A stretch of DNA of 34,434 bases from Bacteroidia bacterium. Its GTDB lineage: Bacteria > Bacteroidota > Bacteroidia > Bacteroidales > Dysgonomonadaceae. Below are positions 8,065-15,612 of this stretch, one piece after another. A program made the position numbers and the translations under genes. The stretch lies in the NCBI GenBank assembly GCA_030538215.1, contig JAUNUM010000025.1, forward strand, positions 1 through 34,434. Direction: 5' to 3'. Position 1 is the stretch's first letter. Each line of letters begins with the position of its first letter. The notes beneath the pieces are model-generated. The model had not been told where the DNA came from. It saw only the letters and a list, made by a program, of their open reading frames with translations, and made no database searches.

Positions 8065-8733
8065 TTATTTGGTGATTTTAAAATATACCGGCAGCGTGAA
8101 TTTCACTCTAACCATTCTTCCGTTCTGAAATCCGGGTTTCCAGTTAGGCATTTCAGAAATTACTCGTACAGCTTCTCTGTCTATGGTTGGCGAAACTCCA
8201 CGTATTACTTTAATATCAGTAATGCTTCCGTCTTTTTCAACCACGAAAGTACAAATAACTCTGCCTTCGTTTCCCATATCAATATCCACTTGCGGATATC
8301 TCATGTTTTCACCTAAAAACTTCATTAAAGCGGTTTGACCGCCAATAAAATGGGGTGCGATTTCGGCAAAGTCAATTGCAGATTCTACAGCTTCCTCCAC
8401 GAGTCGGGGTGTGGGTTGTGTATAGACTACTTGTGGCGGTTCGGCTGCATCTTCGCTGAAAAAAATTGCCTGATGTTCCACTGGATCATCAACTATCATA
8501 ATTTCATCAGGCGCCACAACTTGTGGTGGTTCAATTTGTGGCTTAGGAGGTTCGGGCGTTCTTCTCGTCAAATCGATAACTAACTCTTCGGGAACAGATA
8601 CTTCAGAAGAATAAATTTTTGGTGCCGAGCGCATGCTACTCCATTCAAATGCCGCCAATAAAATTGACAGCGCCACAACTACCCCCATTGCAAAAAAGAG
8701 GTTGTTTTCTTTTAAAGGTTTCATCTGCTTCAT
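8065..8733 (-). CDS. tonB: TonB energy-transducing protein (upstream paralogue)
   Basis: A 222-residue TonB protein. The signal-anchor is LFFAMGVVVALSILLAAFEW; the periplasmic linker is Pro-rich but without the long poly-Pro run of its neighbour. The C-terminal TonB domain shows MRYPQVDIDMGNEGRVICTF, GSITDIKVIRGVSPTID and MPNWKPGFQNGRMVRVKF. The close C-terminal match with the adjacent TonB indicates tandem duplication followed by linker divergence. The two may serve different receptor sets; that is inference. Confidence 0.92.
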   Translation of the reverse strand: MKQMKPLKENNLFFAMGVVVALSILLAAFEWSSMRSAPKIYSSEVSVPEELVIDLTRRTPEPPKPQIEPPQVVAPDEIMIVDDPVEHQAIFFSEDAAEPPQVVYTQPTPRLVEEAVESAIDFAEIAPHFIGGQTALMKFLGENMRYPQVDIDMGNEGRVICTFVVEKDGSITDIKVIRGVSPTIDREAVRVISEMPNWKPGFQNGRMVRVKFTLPVYFKITK

Positions 8734-8934
8734 AACATTACATTTTTAAGGATTTAGTATTCACGTCAAATGTACGTATTAGACTTTGAAACCAACATTA
8801 TATTTAGCTAATAAATATCAAAATGAATCGAATATTTTGATTTTAACATTAAATTGAAATAAAATCCACCGATTAACGATTAATATATCTAAATTTTAAC
8901 ATTTTGTTGAAAAAATTTCGAATTGAATTTCAAC

Positions 8935-8962
8935 AAAAAAGCACCTCAGAAAGAGATGCTTT
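8935..8962 (-). terminator. Intrinsic terminator after hpt
   Basis: On the minus strand AAAGCATCTC and GAGGTGCTTT form a 10-bp stem with one T-G wobble and a 5-base loop, followed by a T run. It lies 28 bases past the hpt stop. Confidence 0.75.
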
Positions 8963-8990
8963 ATGAATATTATTATGTGGCTTAATTGGG

Positions 8991-9530
8991 CTACATTTTA
9001 ATCTTATAAATATCTTTTAAATTCCTACCGTAGCCATCGTAATCTAAGCCGTAGCCCACGATAAAATCGTTGGGGATTTCAAGAGCAACATAATCCAAGT
9101 GTATTTCTTGTTTCAAAGCGTCGGGTTTGAATAATAGCGTGGCTATTTTTATTTCTTTGGGATTGAATTTGCTGAGTTCTTTTTTGAGTGCCACCATTGT
9201 ATTTCCTGAATCCACAATATCTTCTACAATCACAACTGTTCGATTTTCGATGCTTTCGTTTAACCCCAGCACTTCCTGAACTTTGTTCGTACTGGAAGTT
9301 CCTTGATAGGAGGCTAAGCGTACAAAAGTAATTTCGCAAGGAACGGAAACTTCTTTCATTAACTCTCCGGCAAACATAAAAGCACCGTTGAGCACCGTGA
9401 CAAAGATGGGGTTTTTATCGTGAAGATCGCTGTCAATCTTTTTGGCAATCCGATTAATTGCAGTTTGAATGCTTTGGGTATCAATGAATTTTTCAAACTG
9501 TTTGTCTTTAATAGTTACTATTTCTTTCAT
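8991..9530 (-). CDS. hpt: Hypoxanthine phosphoribosyltransferase
   Basis: A 179-residue purine-salvage enzyme that joins hypoxanthine (and often guanine) to PRPP in the cytoplasm. The PRPP-binding signature VVIVEDIVDSGNT is intact, and the C-terminal VGYGLDYDGYGRNL matches the base-binding and metal-loop region of the family. I use the ATG at 9530 (MKEIVTIKD) rather than an upstream in-frame start, because a TACTTTTG -7 box (9552-9559, minus strand) overlaps that longer start. Single gene with its own terminator. Confidence 0.93.
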   Translation of the reverse strand: MKEIVTIKDKQFEKFIDTQSIQTAINRIAKKIDSDLHDKNPIFVTVLNGAFMFAGELMKEVSVPCEITFVRLASYQGTSSTNKVQEVLGLNESIENRTVVIVEDIVDSGNTMVALKKELSKFNPKEIKIATLLFKPDALKQEIHLDYVALEIPNDFIVGYGLDYDGYGRNLKDIYKIKM

Positions 9531-9551
9531 GTAATATGAAGTTTTAAAGCA

Positions 9552-9559
9552 CAAAAGTA
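9552..9559 (-). promoter_or_regulatory. Bacteroidetes -7 element for hpt
   Basis: TACTTTTG on the minus strand fits TAnnTTTG and lies 22 bases before the hpt ATG. No good -33 TTTG is visible at the usual distance. Confidence 0.45.
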
Positions 9560-9729
9560 GCGTTTTTTTTCATCTTTTATAATAAAACACAACACTTTCT
9601 GTAATTCTCTGCATGGGTTTCAAGATTGTGAGGAACAATTTTATAAAAGAACAATAAAAGTGAGCATTTTTCCAAAATTGGCAAAAAATATTTAAGTTTG
9701 TACTCTGAAATTCCTATACAATTTTTGAT

Positions 9730-10890
9730 ATGAAAAAATACCTTTTTTTATTGTTTGCCGTATTGTTTGCGGCTACTGTTTTGTTATCCTGTAAATCGGA
9801 AAAAACTTTCGAAGTTAAAGGTGAGTTATCTTCCGCTAAAGATGAAACTTTGTTTTTGGAACATCGTGGTTTGGGTGGAATTAGGTTGCTCGATTCTGTA
9901 AAGCTTAAAGAAAACGGAACGTTTAAATTTAAAGAGAAAGCGCCCGAAAATCCTGAGTTTTATCAGTTGAGAGTTGGAAACCAAATTGCGGTTTTTGCTG
10001 TTGATTCAATGGAAACATTGCAAGTGAAAGGCGATGTAAAAGACTTGTCAAATACTTTTTCGATTGAAAACTCTTTGGTAAACAAACAACTCAGACTGAT
10101 TGATAATCAGACTCGGCGAGTGCAGACTCAACTTAATGAAACAGAGAAAAGACATACGGCAAAAACTATTGATGATATTACTTATCTCGCCGATCTTGAC
10201 TCTATTTTAACAGGTTATAAAAAAGAAATCTCTAAATTGGTACTCGGCAATCCGGCGAGTGCAGCTGCATATTATGCTGTTTTTCAGAAAGTGAACGATT
10301 ATTTGATTTTTGACCCGTACGATAAACAAGATTATGCAATGTTTGGAGCCGTTGCTACATCGTGGGACAGGTATTATAATGGAACTCCTCGTGCGAAACA
10401 TTTATATGATTTTACGATGAATGCCTTGAGAACCAGAAAACAGCAAGAACAACAAGCTGCATTGCTGGAAAATGCTTCTGTTGCAATAGATTCTGCATTG
10501 CCTGATATTATTTTGACGGAAGTTAATGGAGAAAAAATATCACTTTCTTCACAAAAAGGGAAAGTGGTGATTCTTGATTTCACCGTATATAACTCGGAGT
10601 TTTCTCCCAAGCACAATATCGATTTAAACAAAATATACACTCAATATAAAGCTAAGGGATTGGAGATTTATCAAATTTCTTTCGATTCGGATGAACATTT
10701 CTGGAAGAATGCGGCCAATAATTTGCCTTGGATTACGGTTCGTGATCCGCAAAGTGTATATTCTCGTTTATTATCTACCTATAATGTTCGCGATATTCCT
10801 ATTGCATTTGTTATTGATAGAGATGGAGATTTGGTGGCACGTGTGGAAAACTATGCAACTCTTTCGAGTGAAATAGGGAAAGTATTGTGA
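9730..10890 (+). CDS. Thioredoxin-fold lipoprotein lacking the CXXC motif
   Basis: A 386-residue exported lipoprotein. The signal peptide ends in the lipobox LLSC (Cys21). Residues about 27-130 look like the DUF4369-type beta domain common in Bacteroidetes TlpA-like proteins (EVKGELSSAKDETLFLEHRG). The C-terminal part from about 263 is an AhpC/TSA-thioredoxin fold (LPDIILTEVNGEKISLSS, KGKVVILDF, IPIAFVIDRDGDLVARV). Where active TlpA proteins have WCxxC, this reads NSEFSP (Ser289 and Ser292), so both redox cysteines are gone while the cis-Pro segment DIPIAF is kept. It is probably not a disulfide reductase; a binding or scaffold role is more likely. Confidence 0.85.
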   Translation: MKKYLFLLFAVLFAATVLLSCKSEKTFEVKGELSSAKDETLFLEHRGLGGIRLLDSVKLKENGTFKFKEKAPENPEFYQLRVGNQIAVFAVDSMETLQVKGDVKDLSNTFSIENSLVNKQLRLIDNQTRRVQTQLNETEKRHTAKTIDDITYLADLDSILTGYKKEISKLVLGNPASAAAYYAVFQKVNDYLIFDPYDKQDYAMFGAVATSWDRYYNGTPRAKHLYDFTMNALRTRKQQEQQAALLENASVAIDSALPDIILTEVNGEKISLSSQKGKVVILDFTVYNSEFSPKHNIDLNKIYTQYKAKGLEIYQISFDSDEHFWKNAANNLPWITVRDPQSVYSRLLSTYNVRDIPIAFVIDRDGDLVARVENYATLSSEIGKVL

Positions 10891-11003
10891 AATTTATATG
10901 TTGCAATTTGAATTGAAAGTTGACAATTCTTGCCACTTTTCTATTTAAATAATTGCACTACTTATAGTCTTCATTTATGATGTTCTTATAAAAATCTATC
11001 GAG

Positions 11004-11025
11004 AAATATGTTTTATAACATATTT
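11004..11025. repeat. Perfect inverted repeat upstream of a small gene
   Basis: AAATATGTT (11004-11012) and AACATATTT (11017-11025) are perfect 9-bp arms around TTAT. Seven bases downstream is TATCTTTG (11032-11039), a -7 box for the 48-residue gene at 11160. The geometry suits a dimeric regulator site over the -33 region; no regulator is identified. Confidence 0.45.
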
Positions 11026-11031
11026 TTGATG

Positions 11032-11039
11032 TATCTTTG
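11032..11039 (+). promoter_or_regulatory. Bacteroidetes -7 element for the 48-residue gene
   Basis: TATCTTTG matches TAnnTTTG. It implies a leader of roughly 115 bases before the ATG at 11160, with no other reading frame that I would call a gene. Confidence 0.45.
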
Positions 11040-11159
11040 TATCGATTTTAATGGCAAGCGAGTTATTAGAAGTCAATTTTAGGTTATCAACATTTTTCTG
11101 AAAGAGTTTCTTGTAAACGGTTGTCGATAAATCATAACTTTAAAAGAAAGGATAAAATT

Positions 11160-11306
11160 ATGAACATCAAAAACCTGACAAAAAAAGAAATTTTGTCCCA
11201 AATTAAATATTTGGAACAGAATATCAAAAAAGGATCTGCTGTATATCAGGCTACTAGAATCAGCAGAATCAGAACATTGAAATCAAGTTTGCGCAATGCA
11301 AGCTAA
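11160..11306 (+). CDS. Small basic hypothetical protein (48 residues)
   Basis: A 48-residue Lys/Arg-rich, probably helical protein beginning MNIKNLTKKEILSQIKYLEQ and ending RTLKSSLRNAS. I chose the ATG at 11160, preceded by AAAGGATAAAATT, over an upstream in-frame start with a weaker context. It stands alone, with its own -7 box and a strong terminator 80 bases later, which supports a real small gene. I do not recognise a family; a nucleic-acid-binding or ribosome-associated role would fit the charge but is not shown. Confidence 0.6.
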   Translation: MNIKNLTKKEILSQIKYLEQNIKKGSAVYQATRISRIRTLKSSLRNAS

Positions 11307-11386
11307 TATCTCTTTAATGATAGCATCGAGATCAGCAAACGATCCGAATGCTTTATTTTGACCACAATTAAACCATAATATTTAAC

Positions 11387-11417
11387 AAAAAAGCTGCTCA
11401 CCCCGAGCAGCTTTTTT
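11387..11417. terminator. Bidirectional intrinsic terminator
   Basis: AAAAAAGCTGCTC (11387-11399) pairs with GAGCAGCTTTTTT (11405-11417) across ACCCC. It separates the 48-residue gene (plus strand) from convergent nhaA (minus strand). Confidence 0.88.
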
Positions 11418-11446
11418 CATTTTTATTTTGTTAGCGATTTCTGCTA

Positions 11447-12646
11447 TCAAATCTTTTTCATTTGCGATTGCCGTTTTTTCGTAACAATCCTCAACCAAGT
11501 ATAACCTATTATCATTGATAAGGTAGAAGCTACCAATACTGCCAACTTCGCGGTGTCTTGGAGCGTTTTGTCATCAAACGCGAGCATCGATACGAAAATT
11601 GACATAGTAAATCCAATACCTGCAAGAATTCCCACGCCTATAAACATCATCCAGTCCGGTTTGGTTTTTAGCTTGATAATTCTAGCATAAGTCATTAAGT
11701 AAACGGCCAATGTTATGCCAACAGGTTTTCCGACTAACAAGCCAAGAATAACCCCGATAGACAATTCGCTTGACAAGTTGGCTATAGCCGATGCGTTGAT
11801 GAAAATGCTGGTATTTGCCAATGCAAATATAGGAATTATAAGAAAGTTGACGGGCAAAACAAGTGCTTTTTCGTAAGCCGGAATTTTCTTCACAGGAAGC
11901 AATATCGATAAAATTACGCCGGCAAAAGTTGCATGAATTCCTGATTGATACATGAAATACCACATCACAATGCCGAGTGAAAGATACAGCACTCTCGCCA
12001 ATGGATTCCGCATATATTTTATTATTAGCAAAATAAGAATAATGCATGCGACAACTCCCAGAAGCCACATAAATTCGGGGCGATCTCCATAAAAGAAAGC
12101 GATAATGAGAATAGCGCAAAGGTCATCGATAATGGCAAGTGCTGCAAGAAAAATTTTCATCGAGTGGGGTATGGCTTTTCCTAAAAGACTTAGGATTCCG
12201 AGGGCAAAAGCAATGTCAGTTGCCGCAGGAATTGCCCAGCCATTCTGATAAATTGTTCCTTTAGTGCTAATTAAGAAAATAATTGCCGGAAAAGCAACGC
12301 CAAAAATTGCAGCTATCATCGGAAACATCATCCGGCTTGGCGATGAAAGTTCGCCAATAACCGATTCTCGTTTAATTTCCATACCTACCTGAAAGAAAAA
12401 CAACGCCATTAATGTATCATTTATTATATGTAGAATACTGTGTGGCAGATTTATGGAGCGTAAAAAGGGAATTTCTGTTTCCCAGAAACTGTTGTAACCT
12501 TCACCAATTCCGGGCAAATTGGTAATAATAAGAGAGGCTACTGTGCACAGTAACAGTAAAATACCTACAGAACGGCTATCGTGAAGAAAATCGGATAAAC
12601 TGAACTTCTTACTTCTTGTTTCTACTGGGTGTAGATTTTGACTCAT
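11447..12646 (-). CDS. nhaA: Na+/H+ antiporter NhaA
   Basis: A 399-residue inner-membrane antiporter that expels Na+ in exchange for H+. It has the full set of hydrophobic helices. The transport-site Asp pair is present in AALAIIDDLCAILIIA, together with the family motifs MALFFFQVGMEIKRE, GWAIPAATDIAFALGIL and LLVGKPVGITLAVYL. It starts 9 bp after pepE, so it is probably cotranscribed with it. Confidence 0.95.
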   Translation of the reverse strand: MSQNLHPVETRSKKFSLSDFLHDSRSVGILLLLCTVASLIITNLPGIGEGYNSFWETEIPFLRSINLPHSILHIINDTLMALFFFQVGMEIKRESVIGELSSPSRMMFPMIAAIFGVAFPAIIFLISTKGTIYQNGWAIPAATDIAFALGILSLLGKAIPHSMKIFLAALAIIDDLCAILIIAFFYGDRPEFMWLLGVVACIILILLIIKYMRNPLARVLYLSLGIVMWYFMYQSGIHATFAGVILSILLPVKKIPAYEKALVLPVNFLIIPIFALANTSIFINASAIANLSSELSIGVILGLLVGKPVGITLAVYLMTYARIIKLKTKPDWMMFIGVGILAGIGFTMSIFVSMLAFDDKTLQDTAKLAVLVASTLSMIIGYTWLRIVTKKRQSQMKKI

Positions 12647-12655
12647 GTGTTTTAT

Positions 12656-13363
12656 TTATGAAAGTAAGAAATTGAAATCGTCTTCGCCGGATAACTCTTT
12701 AGGCTCTTGTTCGAATTTAAAAATGCGTGCGTTGCGTTTTCCGATAAGTGTTAGTTCTTTATCTTCTAACAGCAGCATCGTTCCTTCGCGCAGGCCAACT
12801 ACGAAAACGTCTTTATTAACTGCGATGAATTCATTGATGCGCATTTCACGCGTTTCTCCACCATGATTTGCAGGATGATCATCCAAATAATGTGGATTTA
12901 TCTGAAACGGAACCAACTTTAGCGTTTTAAACTTTTCCGGTTCCACGATAGGCATATCGTTGGTTGTTTTCAAGGTTGGACACGCTATATTAGATCCGGC
13001 GCTCCAACCGATGTAGGGCGTTCCTTTTTTTACACGTTTTTTAATCACCTTCATTAAGCCTTTTTCTTGAAGCATCTTCACCAATTGCCACGTATTTCCA
13101 CCGCCAACAACTATTGCATCGGCATTTTCAATGGCCTCAACGGGATTAATAAATCGGTGAATGCTGGTTACGTGATGCCCTATTTCGGCAAACCGGTTAT
13201 TTACTTTTTCTTCATACTCATCGTAAGAGAAGGTAACCGCCGCGTAAGGAATAAAAATAGCATTTTTGGCTTTATCGCCCAGAAAATTTTTAATTTGCTC
13301 TTTCGGATAATCCAAGTAAGCTTCTCCGGGATTGGTGGAGTTGCTGATTAACAAAAGTCTCAT
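12656..13363 (-). CDS. pepE: Dipeptidase E (alpha-aspartyl dipeptidase, S51 family)
   Basis: A 235-residue cytoplasmic peptidase of family S51, which cleaves N-terminal Asp-X dipeptides. The nucleophile motif GWSAGSN and the preceding AIVVGGGNTWQLVK are intact, as is the substrate pocket region FQINPHYLDDHPANHGG with its His. The start at 13363 (MRLLLISNSTNPGE) matches the family N-terminus; an in-frame start 30 bases upstream would run close to the -7 box. A minus-strand TATCTTTG box at 13391-13398 gives a very short leader. Followed by nhaA. Confidence 0.92.
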   Translation of the reverse strand: MRLLLISNSTNPGEAYLDYPKEQIKNFLGDKAKNAIFIPYAAVTFSYDEYEEKVNNRFAEIGHHVTSIHRFINPVEAIENADAIVVGGGNTWQLVKMLQEKGLMKVIKKRVKKGTPYIGWSAGSNIACPTLKTTNDMPIVEPEKFKTLKLVPFQINPHYLDDHPANHGGETREMRINEFIAVNKDVFVVGLREGTMLLLEDKELTLIGKRNARIFKFEQEPKELSGEDDFNFLLS

Positions 13364-13390
13364 ATCTTGTGGTTTTAAATTTTGTGGATA

Positions 13391-13398
13391 CAAAGATA
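13391..13398 (-). promoter_or_regulatory. -7 element for pepE-nhaA
   Basis: On the minus strand this reads TATCTTTG, a TAnnTTTG match 28 bases before the pepE ATG. No clear -33 TTTG is seen. Confidence 0.45.
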
Positions 13399-13406
13399 AT
13401 AAAAAT

Positions 13407-13438
13407 GTTGAAAAAACCAGGTTTTAAGGCTATATTTG
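13407..13438 (+). promoter_or_regulatory. Promoter for the AlkD-like gene
   Basis: GTTG (13407-13410) and TATATTTG (13431-13438) are 20 bases apart, a good fit to the Bacteroidetes housekeeping promoter. The box lies inside the longer upstream extension of the downstream reading frame, so the real start must be the ATG at 13468. Confidence 0.6.
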
Positions 13439-13467
13439 TGCTCGAATTTCTTATCAGACAAGCAAAT

Positions 13468-14136
13468 ATGCACGAAATAGTACAACAGATCAGAGCTGAT
13501 TTACGTCGGTCGATGAACGGAGTTATCTCTAAAAGTATGCGCGAAAAAGGGTTGAGTTATAAACTGAATTTCGGGGTAGATATTCCCCGACTGCGTGAAT
13601 TATCAAAGAGATATCCTGCCGATACTCAATTGGTTGAACTCTTGTGGAAGCAGGAAACCCGTGAGTTGAAAATACTTGCCACGTTGTTGTGTCCTGTTGA
13701 TGAGTTTACTATTGAAAAAGCCGAAAAATGGGTAAAAGAAATTTCTAATCACGAAATTCGTGAGCAGATTTGTATGAATTTGTTTCAAAAACTGAGTTTT
13801 GCCGATAAACTGGTGGAAAACTGGACGAATTCGACAGATGAGGAAATTAGAACCAGCGGATATTGGTTGTTTGCCCGATTATTGATTGTTAAATCGGATT
13901 TGGTGAAAGATATAGATTCAAATATTCTTTTGGATAAAATGATTTCTGACCTGAGTTCCGATTCCTATTTCCTTCGGCTTTCAGCGCAAAATGCGTTAAA
14001 GTTCTTGGGTAGAACATCTAAAGAATTATCGCAAAAAATATTGACCGGAATTCAAGATTTTCAAACGTCGGATAATACGGTAAAAAATGAAATATTCGAG
14101 AGTTTAAGTTTTGAGTTTACAGATTATCTTGATTAA
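13468..14136 (+). CDS. AlkD-like HEAT-repeat protein (DNA alkylation repair family)
   Basis: A 222-residue all-helical protein of the AlkD superfamily, whose founding members are DNA glycosylases that remove alkylated bases. Family-like blocks are the N-terminal REKGLSYKLNFGVDIPRL, VELLWKQETRELKILATLL and EIRTSGYWLFARLL. The place where AlkD normally shows a WDxVD-type catalytic segment reads ISNHEIREQICMNLF, so the canonical Trp/Asp pair is not evident. It may be a non-catalytic or divergent branch. It converges on the MarR-type gene and overlaps its 3' end by 20 bp. Confidence 0.75.
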   Translation: MHEIVQQIRADLRRSMNGVISKSMREKGLSYKLNFGVDIPRLRELSKRYPADTQLVELLWKQETRELKILATLLCPVDEFTIEKAEKWVKEISNHEIREQICMNLFQKLSFADKLVENWTNSTDEEIRTSGYWLFARLLIVKSDLVKDIDSNILLDKMISDLSSDSYFLRLSAQNALKFLGRTSKELSQKILTGIQDFQTSDNTVKNEIFESLSFEFTDYLD

Positions 14137-14755
14137 CAGGCGATAGTTTTACCATTAAATTATCTATCTCTTCTTCTTTGCTATTAACGAAAATGTCTTT
14201 GTGAAAGTCACAAAGTTTATCGGATGTTTGTAAGAATGATTCTTTTTCGTGCGGAGAAAGTATTCCCGATAACAGCATGGCTGATTGCCACAGCGCAGGA
14301 AAAACTTTCAACAGCTCAGCCCTTCCTTTATCTGTAATAAAAACACGCATTCTGCGTCTATCTTCTTTGTCACGGCGCTCGCCGATAAGCTTTGCTTTCA
14401 GAAGTCGCCTCATAATTTCGTTTCCCGAAGTTTTTTCTATCACGTTCCGGTTGTTTATCTCGGTTTTAGACAGACTCTCTTCGTTAAACAGCGCCACCAG
14501 ATAAGTATATTCGTCAACCGTTTGTAGTAACGATCCTTTCAGTGCTTTTTTGATGTAGAATTTAGAGTACCGATGCAGAAAACTCACATTTTGTGCGATG
14601 TGTACAATATCGTTTTTGTCTTCTTTTATAGGCTTGTTTTGTTGCAGAAAATAAATAAAATCGTCCAACGACAGATTATCGTTGTTTAGAGTTGTTGATT
14701 TCTCAAACTTCTCCAGCAACTCAATTATTTCTATCAGTAAATTTTTCGATCTCAT
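14117..14755 (-). CDS. MarR-type winged-helix transcriptional regulator
   Basis: A 212-residue regulator. The winged helix spans about residues 85-150: helix-turn-helix LSKTEINNRNVIEKTSGNE and IMRRLLKAKLI, then the wing RRDKEDRRRMRVFITDKG, which is the MarR hallmark. The N-terminal 60 or so residues are an extra helical, acidic region, making it longer than a typical 145-residue MarR. It is divergent from the efflux operon at 14864, with two matching candidate operators in between, so it probably represses both itself and the exporter until a ligand binds. Confidence 0.82.
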   Translation of the reverse strand: MRSKNLLIEIIELLEKFEKSTTLNNDNLSLDDFIYFLQQNKPIKEDKNDIVHIAQNVSFLHRYSKFYIKKALKGSLLQTVDEYTYLVALFNEESLSKTEINNRNVIEKTSGNEIMRRLLKAKLIGERRDKEDRRRMRVFITDKGRAELLKVFPALWQSAMLLSGILSPHEKESFLQTSDKLCDFHKDIFVNSKEEEIDNLMVKLSPVNQDNL

Positions 14756-14767
14756 AAATGTGAAAAA

Positions 14768-14785
14768 TAGTCCGTAAAAGTACTA
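14768..14785. promoter_or_regulatory. Candidate MarR operator 1
   Basis: TAGTCCGTAAAAGTACTA, an imperfect palindrome with TAGT/ACTA ends. It matches operator 2 at 15 of 18 positions and lies 13 bases upstream of the regulator's ATG. Confidence 0.55.
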
Positions 14786-14818
14786 AATATTTATTTTATT
14801 TGCAAAATATCTCTATAG

Positions 14819-14836
14819 TAGTACGTAAATGTATTA
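14819..14836. promoter_or_regulatory. Candidate MarR operator 2
   Basis: TAGTACGTAAATGTATTA, an imperfect palindrome matching operator 1 at 15 of 18 positions in the same orientation, 51 bp away. Its right end overlaps the first two bases of the efflux operon's -7 box, so binding would block transcription. Confidence 0.55.
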
Positions 14837-14842
14837 TATTTG
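14835..14842 (+). promoter_or_regulatory. -7 element of the efflux operon
   Basis: TATATTTG, a TAnnTTTG match 21 bases before the ATG at 14864. It makes the TTG start at 14840 unlikely because that codon lies inside the promoter box. Confidence 0.5.
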
Positions 14843-14863
14843 CATCCTGATAATTCAACAAAA

Positions 14864-15562
14864 ATGGAAATTGCAGCAAGAATTGAAGGAGCAGGTAAAG
14901 AATACAAGACGGGCGATACCACCATTGTTGCATTAGCTCCGTCAACCACTGAGTTCAAAAAAGGCGAAGTAACGTTGATTGTTGGTCCTTCAGGATCGGG
15001 AAAAACTACGTTGCTTTCACTGTTGGGATGCGTTATTTATCCCACCATGGGCGAAGTGTGGCTTGGTGATTTGTGTGTCAACCGATTGTCGGAAGCGGAA
15101 TTGGCAAAAATCCGTTTGAACGAAATCGGTTTTGTGTTTCAGGGATTTAACCTGCTGGCTCCGCTCAATGCGTTGGAAAACGTTATGCAACCGCTTATTC
15201 TGAAAGGTGAGTCACGAAAAGAGGCTAAGCAAAAATCGCTGACTATCATTAAAAAATTCGATATGCAATCGCGGATGAGGAATTTGCCAAGGAATCTCAG
15301 CGGTGGGCAGCAACAACGAATTGCCGTTGCACGTGCTCTTGTCTCTGATCCGCAACTGATACTTTGCGATGAACCCACCGCTTCGCTTGATCACAAAAGT
15401 GCAGTTTTGGTGATGGATATGCTAAAAGCACTTTCTCGCGAAAATCGGGCGGTAATTATCGTAACGCACGATACGCGCTTGAAAAGATACGCCGACCGTA
15501 CTATCTATGTTTCGGAAGGAAAAATAAGCGATACGCCGTTTGAAGAAGAATTTGATAATTGA
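14864..15562 (+). CDS. ABC transporter ATPase of a tripartite efflux system (LolD/MacB/DevA type)
   Basis: A 232-residue cytoplasmic ATPase that powers the permease at 16543. Motifs in order: Walker A GPSGSGKTT, Q-loop FVFQGFNLL, signature LSGGQQQR, Walker B LILCDEPTASLD and H-loop VTHD. It is the size of a stand-alone LolD/DevA domain. It starts the operon ATPase, HlyD-like lipoprotein, permease, TolC-like channel, and is divergent from a MarR-type regulator. Substrate is not predictable; hydrophobic drugs or lipids are usual for the type. Confidence 0.92.
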   Translation: MEIAARIEGAGKEYKTGDTTIVALAPSTTEFKKGEVTLIVGPSGSGKTTLLSLLGCVIYPTMGEVWLGDLCVNRLSEAELAKIRLNEIGFVFQGFNLLAPLNALENVMQPLILKGESRKEAKQKSLTIIKKFDMQSRMRNLPRNLSGGQQQRIAVARALVSDPQLILCDEPTASLDHKSAVLVMDMLKALSRENRAVIIVTHDTRLKRYADRTIYVSEGKISDTPFEEEFDN

Positions 15563-15605
15563 CCAACCAGTCCGGACGTTCTAAGCGGCCTGACGGATAA
15601 AATCG
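15563..15605. other. Short GC-rich spacer in the efflux operon
   Basis: The 50-base gap between the ATPase and the HlyD-like gene holds a clearly GC-richer block (about 15563-15598) with the perfect 8-bp palindrome GTCCGGAC. It looks like a small intergenic insertion; function unknown. Confidence 0.35.
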
Positions 15606-15612
15606 ATATATA

